DNA of 61,906 nt, from positions 1-61,906 of the forward strand of contig CAZNPU010000018.1 of the NCBI GenBank assembly GCA_964575335.1. Reading direction: 5' to 3'. Below are positions 7,916 through 16,630 of this stretch, in pieces. The stretch is from CAZNPU01 sp964575335. GTDB taxonomy: Bacteria; Planctomycetota; Phycisphaerae; Phycisphaerales; SM1A02. The notes under the pieces were generated by a model. That model did not search any database. It worked only from the letters and a program-made list of their open reading frames with translations, and was not told the origin of the DNA. A program made the position numbers and the translations under genes. Within the stretch, counting starts at the first letter, position 1; each line of letters opens with the position of its first letter.

Positions 7916-8962
7916 ATGCAGCAGCCTGCTCCAATGTCGAATGCGATTCACACCGAGCAGCCGCGGATACGCGCCTATCCGGCCAATGTGACATTTGTCG
8001 ATCTCATCCGTGCCAATAAGCGAAAAAGCGCCCTGCTCATCGCGTGCATGATTCTTCTGGCTGTTGTGCTGGGAGCGGTATTTGCTGCGGCACTCAATGC
8101 GTATGCAACAGGCGGCGAACTGCCTAATCTTCTTCCCTCGGCCCTGCTGGGCGCAGGCGTCGCGGCGGTCATCGCGATCGCTGCGTCGCTGTGGAGCTAC
8201 TACGGCGGATCAAATGCCATCCTAGCGATCTCGGGCGCACGCGAGTTGCCGCCCGAAGCCGACCCGCAACTGCACAACGTCGTCGAAGAACTGGCGATCG
8301 CTGCCGGCATTCCCAAACCCAAAGTGTTTCTGATCGAAGACGATGCGCTCAACGCTTTTGCCACCGGCCGAGATCCAGCGCACGGCGCCGTGGCCATTAC
8401 AACAGGGCTGCGCAAGCAGCTCTCGCGCGATGAGCTGGCTGGCGTCATGGCACATGAAATCAGCCATATCCGGCACTATGACATTCGCTTCGCCATGCTG
8501 ATGGCGACGATGGTGGGCTTGATCGTCTTTGCCGCCGACGCCTTCTGGCGCATCATGTGGTACAGCAGTCCTCGCATGGGGCGGCACAGTTCCGGCAGGC
8601 AGGGCAAAGGCGGCGGCAACCCGATCATGCTCGTACTGATGATTCTGGCGATTCTTCTTGCGATCATCGCGCCGTTTCTGGCGATGCTCATTCGCTTTGC
8701 CGTCAGCCGCCAGCGCGAGTTTCTGGCCGACGCCGGTGCTGTGGAACTGACCCGCTACCCGCAGGGCCTGATCGGCGCGCTGGAGAAGCTTGGCGCATCG
8801 AAGACGCCGCTGAAGGCAGCCAATCGCGCCACGGCACATCTGTATATCGTCAACCCGCTCAAGAACGCGCTCAAAGGCCAGGGTCACGAACTGGCAAGCG
8901 CGTTTCGCACGCATCCCCCACTGCACGATCGAATCGCGCGGCTCAAGTCTCTGCTGACATAG
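7916..8962 (+). CDS. htpX: HtpX-like M48 membrane metalloprotease
   Basis: A membrane zinc protease of the M48B family, which degrades misfolded membrane proteins. Counting from the ATG at 7916 (348 residues), there are two membrane segments near 38-60 and 76-95, the zinc-binding HEISH at 180-184, two further hydrophobic segments, and the third zinc ligand in REFLADAGAVEL. The C-terminal HPPLHDRIARLKSL block is typical. Another ATG 18 bases downstream and a TTG upstream are possible starts; none has a strong ribosome binding site. The pairing with lemA is a common conserved arrangement. A copy of the 47-bp repeat separates the two, so they may not share one transcript. Confidence 0.93.
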   Translation: MQQPAPMSNAIHTEQPRIRAYPANVTFVDLIRANKRKSALLIACMILLAVVLGAVFAAALNAYATGGELPNLLPSALLGAGVAAVIAIAASLWSYYGGSNAILAISGARELPPEADPQLHNVVEELAIAAGIPKPKVFLIEDDALNAFATGRDPAHGAVAITTGLRKQLSRDELAGVMAHEISHIRHYDIRFAMLMATMVGLIVFAADAFWRIMWYSSPRMGRHSSGRQGKGGGNPIMLVLMILAILLAIIAPFLAMLIRFAVSRQREFLADAGAVELTRYPQGLIGALEKLGASKTPLKAANRATAHLYIVNPLKNALKGQGHELASAFRTHPPLHDRIARLKSLLT

Positions 8963-9111
8963 ACATATTTTTGATAACTGATTCAACAGCAACGATTTGC
9001 GCTTCAAGCGACGTGCAGAAACACTCTCGCTGCTGCCTGCCGGTGTTTGGGCGCGGTAAAATGACCGATCGCCCAAGTACATGTTCACATGAACTCAAGG
9101 AGAATGAAGTG

Positions 9112-9798
9112 ATGAAGCGCACGATTCGATTGGCCGTCGCTGGCGTATTCGCTGGCCTTACCGTTGTCGGCTCGATTGCTCTGGCGCAGTCGCCCGGGGA
9201 CAACAAAGCCTCCACGCCGCAGGACGCAATGCAATTGCCGCCGGGCATGACTGAAGAAGACATGATGGCGTGTATGGCAGCCGCTACCCCCGGTGAAATG
9301 CACGCCTATCTGGCCAAGGACGTCGGCGTGTGGCATGGCAAGACCAAGATGTGGATGATGCCGAACACCGAACCGATGACCAGCGAGTGCACCGCCACTG
9401 TCGAGGCGATCATGGACGGCCGGTTCACCAAGTGCGAAATCAAAGGCGAGATGCCCGGCATGGGGCCGTTCCTTGGCTTTGGCATCTACGGCTACGACAA
9501 CGTTTCCGGACAGTTCCAGTCAAGCTGGATCGACAACTTCGGCACCGGCATCATGAACGGCACCGGCGAACTGTCGGCCGACGGCACGACGATGACGTGG
9601 ACCTTCACCTTCAATTGCCCGATCACCAAGAAGCCGCAGGTGATGCGCGAAATCGAACGCCGCACCGGTGAAAACACCAAAGTGATGGAAATGTACGGCA
9701 CCAATCCCATCACCGGTGAAGAGTTCAAGATGATGGAAATCAGCTTCACGCGAACGCCGGCCAAGACCGCCGCAGTTTCGTCGCCAGCAAAGAACTGA
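9112..9798 (+). CDS. Secreted DUF1579 domain protein
   Basis: A 228-residue protein with a clear signal peptide (Lys-Arg start, then LAVAGVFAGLTVVGSIALAQ with Ala-x-Ala cleavage), so it is probably exported. The mature part has the DUF1579 pattern: a Met-rich stretch, KDVGVWHGKTKMWMMP, MDGRFTKCEIKGEM, FLGFGIYGYDNVSGQFQSSW and a later TMTWTFTFNC strand. This is a lipocalin-like beta barrel of unknown function, frequent in planctomycetes. AAGGAGA lies nine bases before the ATG. A TAAAAT box at about 9056-9061 could be its -10. A strong terminator follows, so it is probably a single transcript. Confidence 0.85.
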   Translation: MKRTIRLAVAGVFAGLTVVGSIALAQSPGDNKASTPQDAMQLPPGMTEEDMMACMAAATPGEMHAYLAKDVGVWHGKTKMWMMPNTEPMTSECTATVEAIMDGRFTKCEIKGEMPGMGPFLGFGIYGYDNVSGQFQSSWIDNFGTGIMNGTGELSADGTTMTWTFTFNCPITKKPQVMREIERRTGENTKVMEMYGTNPITGEEFKMMEISFTRTPAKTAAVSSPAKN

Positions 9799-9860
9799 TC
9801 CGTTCGCAGCAGTTGCTGCAGGCGATTGCTGTCTTGCGGCCTGACACAACGCACCCCACG

Positions 9861-9898
9861 CCGCCCGCATTTCAGTAGGAGATGCGGGCGGTTGTTTT
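9861..9898 (+). terminator. Intrinsic terminator after the DUF1579 gene
   Basis: CCGCCCGCAT (9861-9870) pairs exactly with ATGCGGGCGG (9882-9891) over an 11-base loop and is followed by TTGTTTT. It ends the plus-strand transcript and lies between convergent genes, so it may also limit transcripts from the Hsp70 gene on the other strand. Confidence 0.85.
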
Positions 9899-9965
9899 CT
9901 GAATGGATGACGCGTTGGTCTCGGCGAAGGCTGAGGCCGGGGCTATGCGGGGCCTCGCCGAAGCG

Positions 9966-11921
9966 TCAGGTTTCGGAGGCAAGGCTTTTGGTAATGGCCT
10001 GTTCATGCAGGCGTACAGATGTCTTATCAAGCGCTTCCTTGGCTTTGTAAAACGCATCAGCATCGACATTGGCAGCATCGTGTCTGGACTGCGCGATGAA
10101 CACTTCCAGCGCTGCGATCGCCTGCTCAAGCTGCGCGCGGTAGGCAGGGTCCAGCTCATCACCCACGCGCTGCATTGCCTGACGAATCCACTTGATGTCC
10201 AGCTGCGAATTCACGGCAAGATCAATCACACGATGGGCGTGCATGTCTTCTCTGGCGTGCGCGTAAGACTCAGCTTCCATGCGGTCGACTTCTTCGCGCG
10301 TCAGGCCATAGCGCGGCACGACCTGAATTGACGCCCGCTTGCCGGACCGCCGCTCCACCGCCTGCACGCTGAGTATGCCGTTGGCGTCGACGAGGAACTC
10401 AACCTCGATTTGCGGAATGCCCGCAGGCATGGGCGGAATACCGCGCAGATGAAATTCGCCCAGGCTGCGGCAGTCCTTCGCCAGCTCGCGCTCGCCCTGC
10501 AAGACGTGAATCTTCACGTTGGTCTGGCCGTCCACACTGGTGGAGAACATTTCCGTAGCGCGGGTGGGCACGGTGGTGTTGCGCATGATGAGTTTGGCGA
10601 CCGCCCCGCCGACGGTTTCGATCCCCAGGCTTAGCGGAATGACATCGAGCAGGAGCATATCGCGATTGACGCCGGAGAGAATCGACGCCTGCACTGCTGC
10701 GCCCAGCGCAACGACCTGATCGGGATCCAGTGCGGTATATGGCTCGCATCCGAAGAAATCGCCGATCATCTCCCGCACCAGCGGAATGCGCGTCGAGCCG
10801 CCCACCATGACCACGCGGTTGATGTCGCGCGGCGTCAGCTTTGCATCGCGCAGCGCACGCTCACAGGCGCTGATGGTCCGCCGCACCCACGGCTCAATGA
10901 GGCGGTTGAGTTCATCGCGCTCAAGCAAGCGCTGATATCGGCGGCCGTCGCCAAGATCGATCTCCAGTCGCGCCGCCTGCTCATCGGAAAGGCGAATCTT
11001 GGTTGCCTCAGCAAAGTTGCGCATCGCCTGCCGGGTGGAAGGTGGAAACTGCAACTCAGTGCCAAGCTGCTCACGGATTTCCCTGCACACCAGTTCCATG
11101 ATCATGCGATCGACATCGTCGCCGCCCAGGTGCGTATCGCCCGCGGTGGCGAGAACCTGGAAATAACTGTCGCCGCCTGATGCTGCAGCGCTGCTGTTTC
11201 CGTTGCCGGTTTCATCAGGTGCAGAGGCAGCTTCTTCTTCACCTTCACCGCTTCCGCCGGGTGTGACCTGCAGGATGGAAACATCGAACGTCCCGCCGCC
11301 GAGATCGTAGACCGCGATGATCTCCGGCTCGCGCTGACGTTGGCCGATGCCGTAGGCCAGGGCCGCGGCGGTTGGCTCGTTCACAATGCGCACCACATCA
11401 AGCCCAGCCAGTCGCCCTGCATCGCGTGTGGCCTGCCGCTGGGCGTCGTCAAAGTAGGCCGGCACCGTCACAACAGCCTTGCGCACCTCGCGATGCAGCG
11501 CAAGCTCAGCACGCAGCTTCAGCTCGCGAAGAATCAGCGCGCTGATTTCCTGCGGCGTGTAGATGCGATCATCAATCGCCACCCGAACCGTATCGTGTTC
11601 GCCGGGCACAACCGTAAAGGGAAGGTGCGGCACGTCATCCTTAACGTCGGCAAAGCCTCGCCCCATGAGGCGCTTCACGCTGTAGACCGTCCGCTCGGGA
11701 TACTCCACCGCGTGCGCCCGGGCGTCGTATCCGATAATCGGGTCGCCCCCCCTGCCCCCACCATCATCACCGGCGTCTGCACGCGGAAAGCGCACGACAG
11801 AGGGAAGAACCGCGCGGCCTTCAGAATCGCAGACCACGCGCGGTCCGCACTCATCGCAGATGGCGATCAGTGAATTTGTGGTTCCAAGGTCAATGCCAAC
11901 GATCAGTTCCGAATTGCTCAT
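9966..11921 (-). CDS. Hsp70-family chaperone (DnaK/HscA-like)
   Basis: A 651-residue Hsp70. The ATPase domain has GIDLGTTNS (residues 9-17), TVPAYFDDAQRQATRDAGRL, VRIVNEPTAAALAYG, VYDLGGGTFDVSIL and GGSTRIPLV; the substrate-binding domain has VIPLSLGIETVGG and the beta-sandwich block with FHLRGIPPMPAG. The wording LMGRGFADVK, VTVPAYFDDAQRQ and the lack of an acidic EEV-type tail are closer to HscA than to the main DnaK. No grpE, dnaJ or isc genes are adjacent, so I do not assign a specific role. Odd: a low-complexity Gly/Glu/Ser/Ala insertion of roughly 35 residues sits directly after the DLGGGTFDVSIL strand. The short spacer before it contains the second 47-bp repeat. Confidence 0.92.
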   Translation of the reverse strand: MSNSELIVGIDLGTTNSLIAICDECGPRVVCDSEGRAVLPSVVRFPRADAGDDGGGRGGDPIIGYDARAHAVEYPERTVYSVKRLMGRGFADVKDDVPHLPFTVVPGEHDTVRVAIDDRIYTPQEISALILRELKLRAELALHREVRKAVVTVPAYFDDAQRQATRDAGRLAGLDVVRIVNEPTAAALAYGIGQRQREPEIIAVYDLGGGTFDVSILQVTPGGSGEGEEEAASAPDETGNGNSSAAASGGDSYFQVLATAGDTHLGGDDVDRMIMELVCREIREQLGTELQFPPSTRQAMRNFAEATKIRLSDEQAARLEIDLGDGRRYQRLLERDELNRLIEPWVRRTISACERALRDAKLTPRDINRVVMVGGSTRIPLVREMIGDFFGCEPYTALDPDQVVALGAAVQASILSGVNRDMLLLDVIPLSLGIETVGGAVAKLIMRNTTVPTRATEMFSTSVDGQTNVKIHVLQGERELAKDCRSLGEFHLRGIPPMPAGIPQIEVEFLVDANGILSVQAVERRSGKRASIQVVPRYGLTREEVDRMEAESYAHAREDMHAHRVIDLAVNSQLDIKWIRQAMQRVGDELDPAYRAQLEQAIAALEVFIAQSRHDAANVDADAFYKAKEALDKTSVRLHEQAITKSLASET

Positions 11922-11998
11922 TGCGCAAGTGTAGGCGGGATGAGCGAGTGATTCGGCGCGAGGGAGGAATAGAGTGGGATGGTGGCGCGAAGGGTGAA

Positions 11999-12045
11999 GG
12001 GGGTGATCCGGGTCTTCCTCCCTTCGGTCGTCAGACCCGGCGTTT
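11999..12045. repeat. 47-bp repeat, copy 2 (hairpin-forming, REP-like)
   Basis: Identical to 7827-7873 over 47 bases and in the same orientation. It is again followed by a degenerate half-unit (GTCGTCGGACTCGGCGTGG against GTCGTCAGACCCGGCGTTT). It lies in the spacer between the pseudopilin 3' end and the Hsp70 start, upstream of the Hsp70 gene. Confidence 0.85.
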
Positions 12046-12085
12046 ATGGTGAGTTGGTCGTCGGACTCGGCGTGGAGGGGTGTGC

Positions 12086-12910
12086 TTAGTCGTATTGGAG
12101 TTCGGGGCCAGCGGCGCTCATGGACTTAGTAAACGAGAGAATCGCATCCTCGCCGTGCGGGCCGGATTCCATGGCGAACATGTTGTCCGAATAGCGCTGG
12201 CCGTCCTGCTCGATGTAAAGCTGCGCCGGCGTGAACGTGTCGAAAAACTGAACGTGGCCGTCACCGAAAACCGCGTGACCGCCCCACCGCTGGTTGCGGC
12301 CGTAGGATCGCGACTGCGGGTTATCAACGCCGTCCTGTGGTCCGCGATTGCCGATCAATGGAAACGTGTTGCCGAAGGTGCTGCGCCATCGCTTTTCAAG
12401 CCGTTTGCCAAACAGCGGCATGTGCGCGTAGGACACATGCGAGAGGTCGTGTAGGTCGGCTTTGAAATTCGGATCCCAATACTCGTGTGCTGCGGGGTTA
12501 TATCGCGTGTAGTCGTACTCGAGATATTCTTCGACATAGCCGCTGTATTCGTTGCCGCTGATAAGCTGGCGCGGAACGGTGTAATTCTGCATCACCATGG
12601 CTGAAAAGAGATTGGCTGTAGTATCCAGGCTGATGTCGCGGCTTGCTGCGATGTTGCTGGGCACAATGAACCGGTTGCGATCTTCAGCAGCGTGAACCGC
12701 CATTGACTGGAACAATCCGTACAGCGCAAGTTCATCCTGAAATGATCGCACCGTGCCCTGCACCGCGGAGCCTTCACCGGTCACCACTTTGTTGAGCGAC
12801 GACATCAAAATGGAAAACAGCACCACAATGCACACCATCGTGATGAGCAGGCCCACCAGCGAAAATCCCCGCGGCAGCCGGCGCAACGGCGCTTGATGAT
12901 GTTTCAACAT
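12086..12910 (-). CDS. Prepilin-like protein (type II secretion/type IV pilus style), no Glu5
   Basis: The 274-residue protein begins with a basic leader and a prepilin peptidase site: PRG followed by FSLVGLLITMVCIVVLF, giving a mature N-terminus of Phe-Ser-Leu-Val-Gly. The ATG at 12910 has GAGGAGG at a good distance; an upstream start at 12925 lacks one. The C-terminal HAVFGDGHVQFFDTF resembles the H-X9-DG ending of planctomycete DUF1559-type pseudopilins. Odd: position +5, normally the glutamate needed for pilin assembly, is glycine. That is seen in minor pseudopilins of the GspK type and suggests a tip or non-assembling role. It is likely exported and membrane-anchored. No secretion machinery genes are adjacent. 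Confidence 0.8.
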   Translation of the reverse strand: MLKHHQAPLRRLPRGFSLVGLLITMVCIVVLFSILMSSLNKVVTGEGSAVQGTVRSFQDELALYGLFQSMAVHAAEDRNRFIVPSNIAASRDISLDTTANLFSAMVMQNYTVPRQLISGNEYSGYVEEYLEYDYTRYNPAAHEYWDPNFKADLHDLSHVSYAHMPLFGKRLEKRWRSTFGNTFPLIGNRGPQDGVDNPQSRSYGRNQRWGGHAVFGDGHVQFFDTFTPAQLYIEQDGQRYSDNMFAMESGPHGEDAILSFTKSMSAAGPELQYD

Positions 12911-13037
12911 CGCTGGCCTCCTCAATTCATTTCATTATTTATTTCACAACGCCTTTACCACGAGTGTAGCGCGCGGTGCTATCGATTGACGGCAATTCTC
13001 TGCAATGGCGCGTCAAACGCACACAAGCCCATCCGAA

Positions 13038-13583
13038 TCATCGTCGCTGCAAACCCGGCTGAGGAAGTCGATTCAGATCATCTTCCAATCGCCGCAGCGA
13101 CAGGCGATGCAAAAACGCCCGCAGCGGCTCCAGTTGTTGATTCTCGCCCCGAACGCGAAATCGGGTGCGGTTTTCAGGAGCGTGCAGCGACACCGCATAT
13201 ACGCGCTGGCGCGGCTCATCGGTCGCAACTGGTTTTTGCCGAAACCAGTCCTGCGCAGCAAGCAGATCACGAAGCTCGCGCAGCTCATCGTCGGTCATTG
13301 CTCCGGTCCAGCTCGTTTTGCCCAGACGAGCGTCGAGGCCGCCGCCGAAGCTGATGTTCCCGTCCCGATCAACGCGATAGAGCGCTTCGCTGCCGGTTTC
13401 ATCGCGCAGCATCAGCTCAAACTCAAACCCGGCCAGCGAATTGCGGCTGTGCCGATTCTGGCTGCTGCTGGTCGATGCACACCCAGCGCCATACACCGCA
13501 GTGATGCACGCCATCGCGACGATGAGCATCATGCGAACTGCACCATAGCGTCGCCTGCATGATTCGGTGAACAGCGGCAGCAT
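13038..13583 (-). CDS. Putative lipoprotein, paralogous to its upstream neighbour
   Basis: From the ATG at 13583 the product has 181 residues. A hydrophobic segment (MMLIVAMACITAVYGAGCAS) ends in a possible lipobox Gly-Ala-Gly-Cys, so an outer-surface or periplasmic lipoprotein is likely; an internal Met about 17 residues in is an alternative start. The mature part has the same layout as the next gene upstream: a beta strand pair, YRVDRDGNISFGGG, then a helix MTDDELRELRDLLAAQDWF, then a VYAVSLHAPENRTRFRV strand. The family is unknown to me. The two genes are adjacent, on the same strand and probably in one operon. Confidence 0.7.
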   Translation of the reverse strand: MLPLFTESCRRRYGAVRMMLIVAMACITAVYGAGCASTSSSQNRHSRNSLAGFEFELMLRDETGSEALYRVDRDGNISFGGGLDARLGKTSWTGAMTDDELRELRDLLAAQDWFRQKPVATDEPRQRVYAVSLHAPENRTRFRVRGENQQLEPLRAFLHRLSLRRLEDDLNRLPQPGLQRR

Positions 13584-13638
13584 GCTTCGCACGGTTTCTC
13601 TCCTGATTCGACAATAAGTGCGATGCGCGAGAACCAGT

Positions 13639-14259
13639 TCACGGCAGGCGATACGGCGCATACGGATCGGGGCCGAAGTCATAGCGTCGCGGCAGGGTGC
13701 GAATCGGCTGCTCCGGCAAGTCGCTTGCCCAGGCCAGTTCCGCCAGTCGGCGTACAAGCTGCACCATCGCTGCATCAGGCGCCTCGCTGGCCAAGCCGCC
13801 TCGCTTGAAGTTGAGCCGTCGTCCATGCGCCTGCACGCCCAGAAGGTACACGCGCTCATCGGGCTGCACATGCACAAGCTTGAAATTGAACGGCTCGCCG
13901 TCATCGCCTGTCTGCTCAGCGAAACCAAGCTGCTGAATCAGCGACCAGACCTCAGCAACCTGGCGGCGGTTGAGCACACGCATCAACGGGGGAAGCCAGT
14001 CCTGGCCGCGCTCGCCCTGCGGGTCAGCCCGGTAATGCAGCGAACCGTCGGGAAACAGCACATACCGGCTGCGCTGCAGGTGAGCTTCGGATGCAGGTTG
14101 CACGCCATCGCCCACCAACACCGTCACATCAAGCGTGAAATCCGCAGGCGCTCCGCCAAGCGGATCTGCCTGTATGGCTGATGGCGCACTGCAACCCGCT
14201 GCTGCAAGAAGCACAGCAGCAAGCAAAAGCATTTGAACCGGCGCAAGGCATCGTGACAT
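13639..14259 (-). CDS. Putative lipoprotein of unknown function
   Basis: A 206-residue protein with a classical lipoprotein signal: MLLLAAVLLAAAGCS, cleaved before Cys23. The mature part reads as a strand (DFTLDVTVLVGDG), YVLFPDGSLHYRAD, a helix LNRRQVAEVWSLIQQLGF, and a strand pair around KLVHVQPDERVYLLGVQ. This strand-helix-strand order is shared with the gene just downstream, and the two are probably duplicates. It is divergent from pheT, whose chosen start is 190 bases away. Function not recognised. Confidence 0.75.
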   Translation of the reverse strand: MSRCLAPVQMLLLAAVLLAAAGCSAPSAIQADPLGGAPADFTLDVTVLVGDGVQPASEAHLQRSRYVLFPDGSLHYRADPQGERGQDWLPPLMRVLNRRQVAEVWSLIQQLGFAEQTGDDGEPFNFKLVHVQPDERVYLLGVQAHGRRLNFKRGGLASEAPDAAMVQLVRRLAELAWASDLPEQPIRTLPRRYDFGPDPYAPYRLP

Positions 14260-14449
14260 GGCCCCCAGTGTACGACGAAGCTGGCGGAACGGAAAATGCA
14301 GATCTGCTGATCCAGTGCGATCCGGTTTTGGCCGGTTCGTGACGCCAGTTTATCGCTCAAAAGGAGACAATCCGCCTGCTCAACTTGCTCACATGCCCGG
14401 CTTGAGGCTTTTCATGCCGGCCCGTGTGCGGTACGCTTTCCGACCCACC

Positions 14450-16489
14450 ATGAAGACCAGCGCCCGATGGATGAACGATTATCTCGACCCGCCTGCTTCG
14501 CCCGACGAACAGGCTGAACTGCTCACCCGCGCCGGCCTACCGCTGGAGGAGCGTGAGCAGATCACGCTGCCCGATGGTGAGACCGATGTCCGGCAGGATA
14601 TTGAACTTACCTCAAACCGCGGCGATTGCCTGTGCCATGTGGGCATGGCGCGCGAGATCGCAGCGATGTCCAACCGCACGCTCAAAGTGCCCCAGCCGCG
14701 TCCTCAGGCGACCGGCCCGGCTTCGTCAAGCGTGGTCAAAGTCACCAATCAGGAAAAAGAACTTTGCCCGCTTTACACCGCGCGCATCATCAAAGGCGTC
14801 AAGGTGGGCCCGTCGCCCAAGTGGCTTGCTGACCGGCTGATCGCGCGGGGCGACATTCCGCGCAACAACATCGTCGACGCCTCGAACTTTGTGCTCTTTG
14901 AACTTGGTCAGCCCACGCACGTTTTTGACCTGGCCAAGCTGCTGGGGCCGGAGATCATCATTCGCAAGGCCCATCGCGATGAGTTGTTCCTGCCCATCGG
15001 CGAAGGTGCGGTGGAGGTCAAGCTGAGCGAGGCCGACCTGGTCATTGCCGATGCCAAGCGCGCGGTTGCAATCGCAGGCGTCAAAGGCGGCGCATTGACC
15101 GCAGTCTCCGATGAAACCACCGACATTCTCATCGAGGCAGCAACGTTTGATCCGATTACGGTGCGCAACACCAGCCGCCGTCTGGGCATCGCCAGCGATT
15201 CAAGCTATCGGTTTGAACGCGGCGTACATCCGGGACAGATCGAGCAGGCCGCGGATCGGCTTGTGGATTTGATTCTCGAACTCTGCGGCGGGACGCTCTG
15301 CGAAGGCGTGGTTCAGGACGGCAAACCGATCCCCAAGCCCAACACGCTGACGATGCGATGCGATCGCTGCCGCGCGATTCTGGGCGTTGACATATCCGAC
15401 GCAACCATGGCCGCCATGCTTGATCGCCTTGGTTTTGCGCCGAAGCTGCACGAGGGGGTCATCACCTGCACCGTGCCGGTGTTCAGGCTCGACATCGAGC
15501 GCGAAATCGATCTGATCGAAGAAGTCAGCCGCATGTTCGGCCACGACAACATTCCCGTTGCTGAGCACATCCAGATTCGCGTTGCGCCGCCACAGCCTAC
15601 GGAGATGGCCAAGCGGGCGGTGAGCGATGCGCTGGTAGGCATGGGGTATCTGGAGACGGTGACTCATTCGCTAATCAGCGAATCGGCTGCTGCAGCGTTC
15701 CTCCCGCCGGGCATGACTGTGCTGCGCGTCAGCGAAGAAAAGGCAAAAGCGGAACCGGCGCTTCGGCCTTCGATTCTCCCCAGTCTGCTGCGTGTGTATG
15801 CCTTCAACCGCGACAACAGCGTGCGCAACGTGAAGCTGTTTGAAAGCGGCTCGGTGTTCACTGCGCAAGGCGAGTCGCACATTGAGCGCGTGAACCTGGC
15901 GATGCTTCATTCAGCAAAAAGCCATGATGAAGGCGTGCGCCTGTTGCGCGGAGCCATTGATCGATTGGTGCAGTTGGTGCTGGGGCCAGAAACGCACATC
16001 GCCGTGCAGCCGCTGGAGACGATGCCGTGGTATCAGGCCGGCGCGGTTGTGAAGATCAACGGCGAGGTGCTGGGCACGTTTGGGCTTCTGTCGCCCGCAA
16101 CAACCGCTGCATTTGGCGTCAATGAACCGCTGTACGCTGCGGAGATCGGACTGCCGGCGTATTACGATCGTTATCCTCCTGAAACTGAAGCCCACGCCCT
16201 GCCGCATTTCCCTGCGATCGAACGAGACGTCTCCGCAATCCTGGATGAGCGCATCGCCTGGGCGGAAGTCAGCGAGGTAATCAGCGCACTGAACCTGCAG
16301 CATCTGGAGGCGCTCGAGTTCGTCACCACCTTCCGCGGCAAGCAGATCGGCGCAGGTCGAAAATCGCTCACGCTTCGTCTGCGTTTCCGCGCTGCGGACC
16401 GCACGCTGACACACGAGCAGGTCAATCCTCAAATGGAAACGGTCATTGCGGCATTAACCTCAACGTTTCATGCGGAGATTCGTTCCTGA
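14450..16489 (+). CDS. pheT: Phenylalanyl-tRNA synthetase beta subunit, form without the OB domain
   Basis: The beta subunit of the alpha2-beta2 enzyme that charges tRNA-Phe. From the ATG at 14450 the product has 679 residues. The start WMNDYLDPPASPDEQAELLTRAGLPLEE runs directly into DIELTSNRGDCLCHVGMAREIAA; the internal tRNA-binding OB (EMAP-type) domain of about 110 residues that usually lies between these blocks is absent. The B3/B4 editing module (ADAKRAVAIAGVKGG, FDPITVRNTSRRLGIASDSS, RFERGV), B5 (DLIEEVSRMFGHDNIP) and the C-terminal FDX-ACB domain (PHFPAIERDVSAIL to TLTHEQV) are present. Similar short forms are known in planctomycetes. pheS is not in this window. Confidence 0.93.
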   Translation: MKTSARWMNDYLDPPASPDEQAELLTRAGLPLEEREQITLPDGETDVRQDIELTSNRGDCLCHVGMAREIAAMSNRTLKVPQPRPQATGPASSSVVKVTNQEKELCPLYTARIIKGVKVGPSPKWLADRLIARGDIPRNNIVDASNFVLFELGQPTHVFDLAKLLGPEIIIRKAHRDELFLPIGEGAVEVKLSEADLVIADAKRAVAIAGVKGGALTAVSDETTDILIEAATFDPITVRNTSRRLGIASDSSYRFERGVHPGQIEQAADRLVDLILELCGGTLCEGVVQDGKPIPKPNTLTMRCDRCRAILGVDISDATMAAMLDRLGFAPKLHEGVITCTVPVFRLDIEREIDLIEEVSRMFGHDNIPVAEHIQIRVAPPQPTEMAKRAVSDALVGMGYLETVTHSLISESAAAAFLPPGMTVLRVSEEKAKAEPALRPSILPSLLRVYAFNRDNSVRNVKLFESGSVFTAQGESHIERVNLAMLHSAKSHDEGVRLLRGAIDRLVQLVLGPETHIAVQPLETMPWYQAGAVVKINGEVLGTFGLLSPATTAAFGVNEPLYAAEIGLPAYYDRYPPETEAHALPHFPAIERDVSAILDERIAWAEVSEVISALNLQHLEALEFVTTFRGKQIGAGRKSLTLRLRFRAADRTLTHEQVNPQMETVIAALTSTFHAEIRS

Positions 16490-16630
16490 ATCGATGCAGC
16501 CTTGCATCAATCGCTCAGCAATGATGACGCTGATACATGCCAATGAACACAGCAAGACGATGCGCAACGGGCTTGACCTGCCTGCTCTACAGCAGCGCAG
16601 CACGATGCGGCGCATAGCCAGGAACGGCGC

